DNA of 14,481 bases from an uncultured Roseburia sp. Its GTDB lineage: Bacteria > Bacillota > Clostridia > Lachnospirales > Lachnospiraceae. Shown here in pieces: positions 14,240 to 14,481 of this stretch (the stretch's first letter is position 1; the number at the start of each line of letters is the position of its first letter). The notes beneath the pieces are model-generated. The model did no database searches and was not told where the DNA came from. It saw only the letters and a program-made list of their open reading frames with translations. Position numbers and translations under genes: made by a program. Location of the stretch: NCBI GenBank assembly GCA_910584215.1, contig CAJTYI010000081.1, positions 1 through 14,481 of the forward strand, written 5' to 3'.

Positions 14240-14481
14240 GATGGATAGGTATAGGTTATTAACTGTTTCGATTGATATCATCAAAATGAATAAATATGCA
14301 TTGCTGTTTTATCAGAAGTAATAGAAACTTTATATTCACAGCGTAAATGCGGCGTTCGGCAGGTATCCTAACGGCAGGTGATGCTTGCTTTTTGACCTCC
14401 GTAAAAACGTCAGGGGTTCTCGCATGCTGTTTGGGGCATCGGGTTGTGCGTCTTTTCAGTGTTGAACCACCTCGTCGTGTC
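14240..14481. other. Region after lgt without a supported gene
   Basis: No terminator, RNA gene or convincing coding region is visible in these 242 nt. A minus-strand frame stays open from the right edge down to a stop at 14261-14259 (about 73 codons). Its distal part is weakly similar to the partial protein at the left edge. It has no visible start and may be a decayed gene or chance. Confidence 0.4.
14287..14301. promoter_or_regulatory. ARG-box-like site, right copy
   Basis: The same TGAATAAATATGCAT lies 47 nt after the lgt stop, in a region without a supported gene. Flanking A/T bases extend the ARG-box match on both sides. A gene regulated by it, if any, would start beyond the right edge or lie on the opposite strand. 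Confidence 0.3.

Noticed and set aside
1..14481. CRISPR array, tRNA, rRNA or riboswitch
   Set aside because: No regularly spaced direct repeats, cloverleaf, rRNA core sequence or recognisable riboswitch core was seen on either strand by eye.

Overview
The window looks like a chromosomal segment from a Gram-positive Firmicute, most likely a Clostridia / Lachnospiraceae-type organism. The evidence is strong AGGAGG-type ribosome binding sites, several TTG starts, an S11 D-Ala-D-Ala carboxypeptidase, RicT (YaaT), the MPEMPEV form of MutM, the GCCYG form of Lgt, and a gene order related to the Bacillus subtilis yaaO-tmk-yaaQ-yaaR-holB-yaaT-yabA-yabB block. The genus cannot be fixed from sequence alone. 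I saw no rRNA, tRNA, CRISPR array, phage gene or complete insertion sequence.

Layout. 1-151 is the 3' end of an unrecognised gene. 258-1676 holds trmB (tRNA m7G46 methyltransferase) and a small stand-alone AAA/ABC-type ATPase. 1685-3325 is a D-alanyl-D-alanine carboxypeptidase gene with its own candidate promoter and a strong, probably bidirectional terminator. 3360-3872, the only minus-strand gene, encodes a protein that looks like a divergent arginine-repressor (ArgR) fold with altered key residues. 4159-5007 is mutM, ended by a GC-rich hairpin. 5205-6665 is a pair of uncharacterised genes resembling DUF6323 and DUF6179. 6865-8418 is a type IV toxin-antitoxin-like pair: a normal AbiEi-family protein and an AbiEii-like partner whose nucleotidyltransferase motif appears degraded. 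8422-14239 is a long co-directional housekeeping run: Orn/Lys/Arg decarboxylase family enzyme (yaaO/speA-like), yaaR, holB (clamp loader delta'), ricT, a TrmN6/YabB-like methyltransferase, and lgt. 14240-14481 has no gene I can support.

How the genes work together. The window mixes genome maintenance (mutM, holB), tRNA modification (trmB, trmN6-like), envelope work (DacF/PBP5-type peptidase, Lgt) and RNA-turnover control (ricT). Set into this are three poorly understood modules: the ArgR-like protein, the DUF6323/DUF6179-like pair, and the AbiEi/AbiEii-like pair. The last ends only 3 nt before the decarboxylase gene and so appears to be transcribed into the housekeeping block.

The most interesting candidates are the AbiE-like pair with an apparently non-catalytic toxin partner, and the ArgR-like protein lacking both the usual DNA-contact and arginine-contact residues. 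Two near-identical ARG-box-like 15-mers sit near the two ends of the window, and a weak inverted similarity links those ends. All functional statements rest on reading translations by eye; no database search was run.
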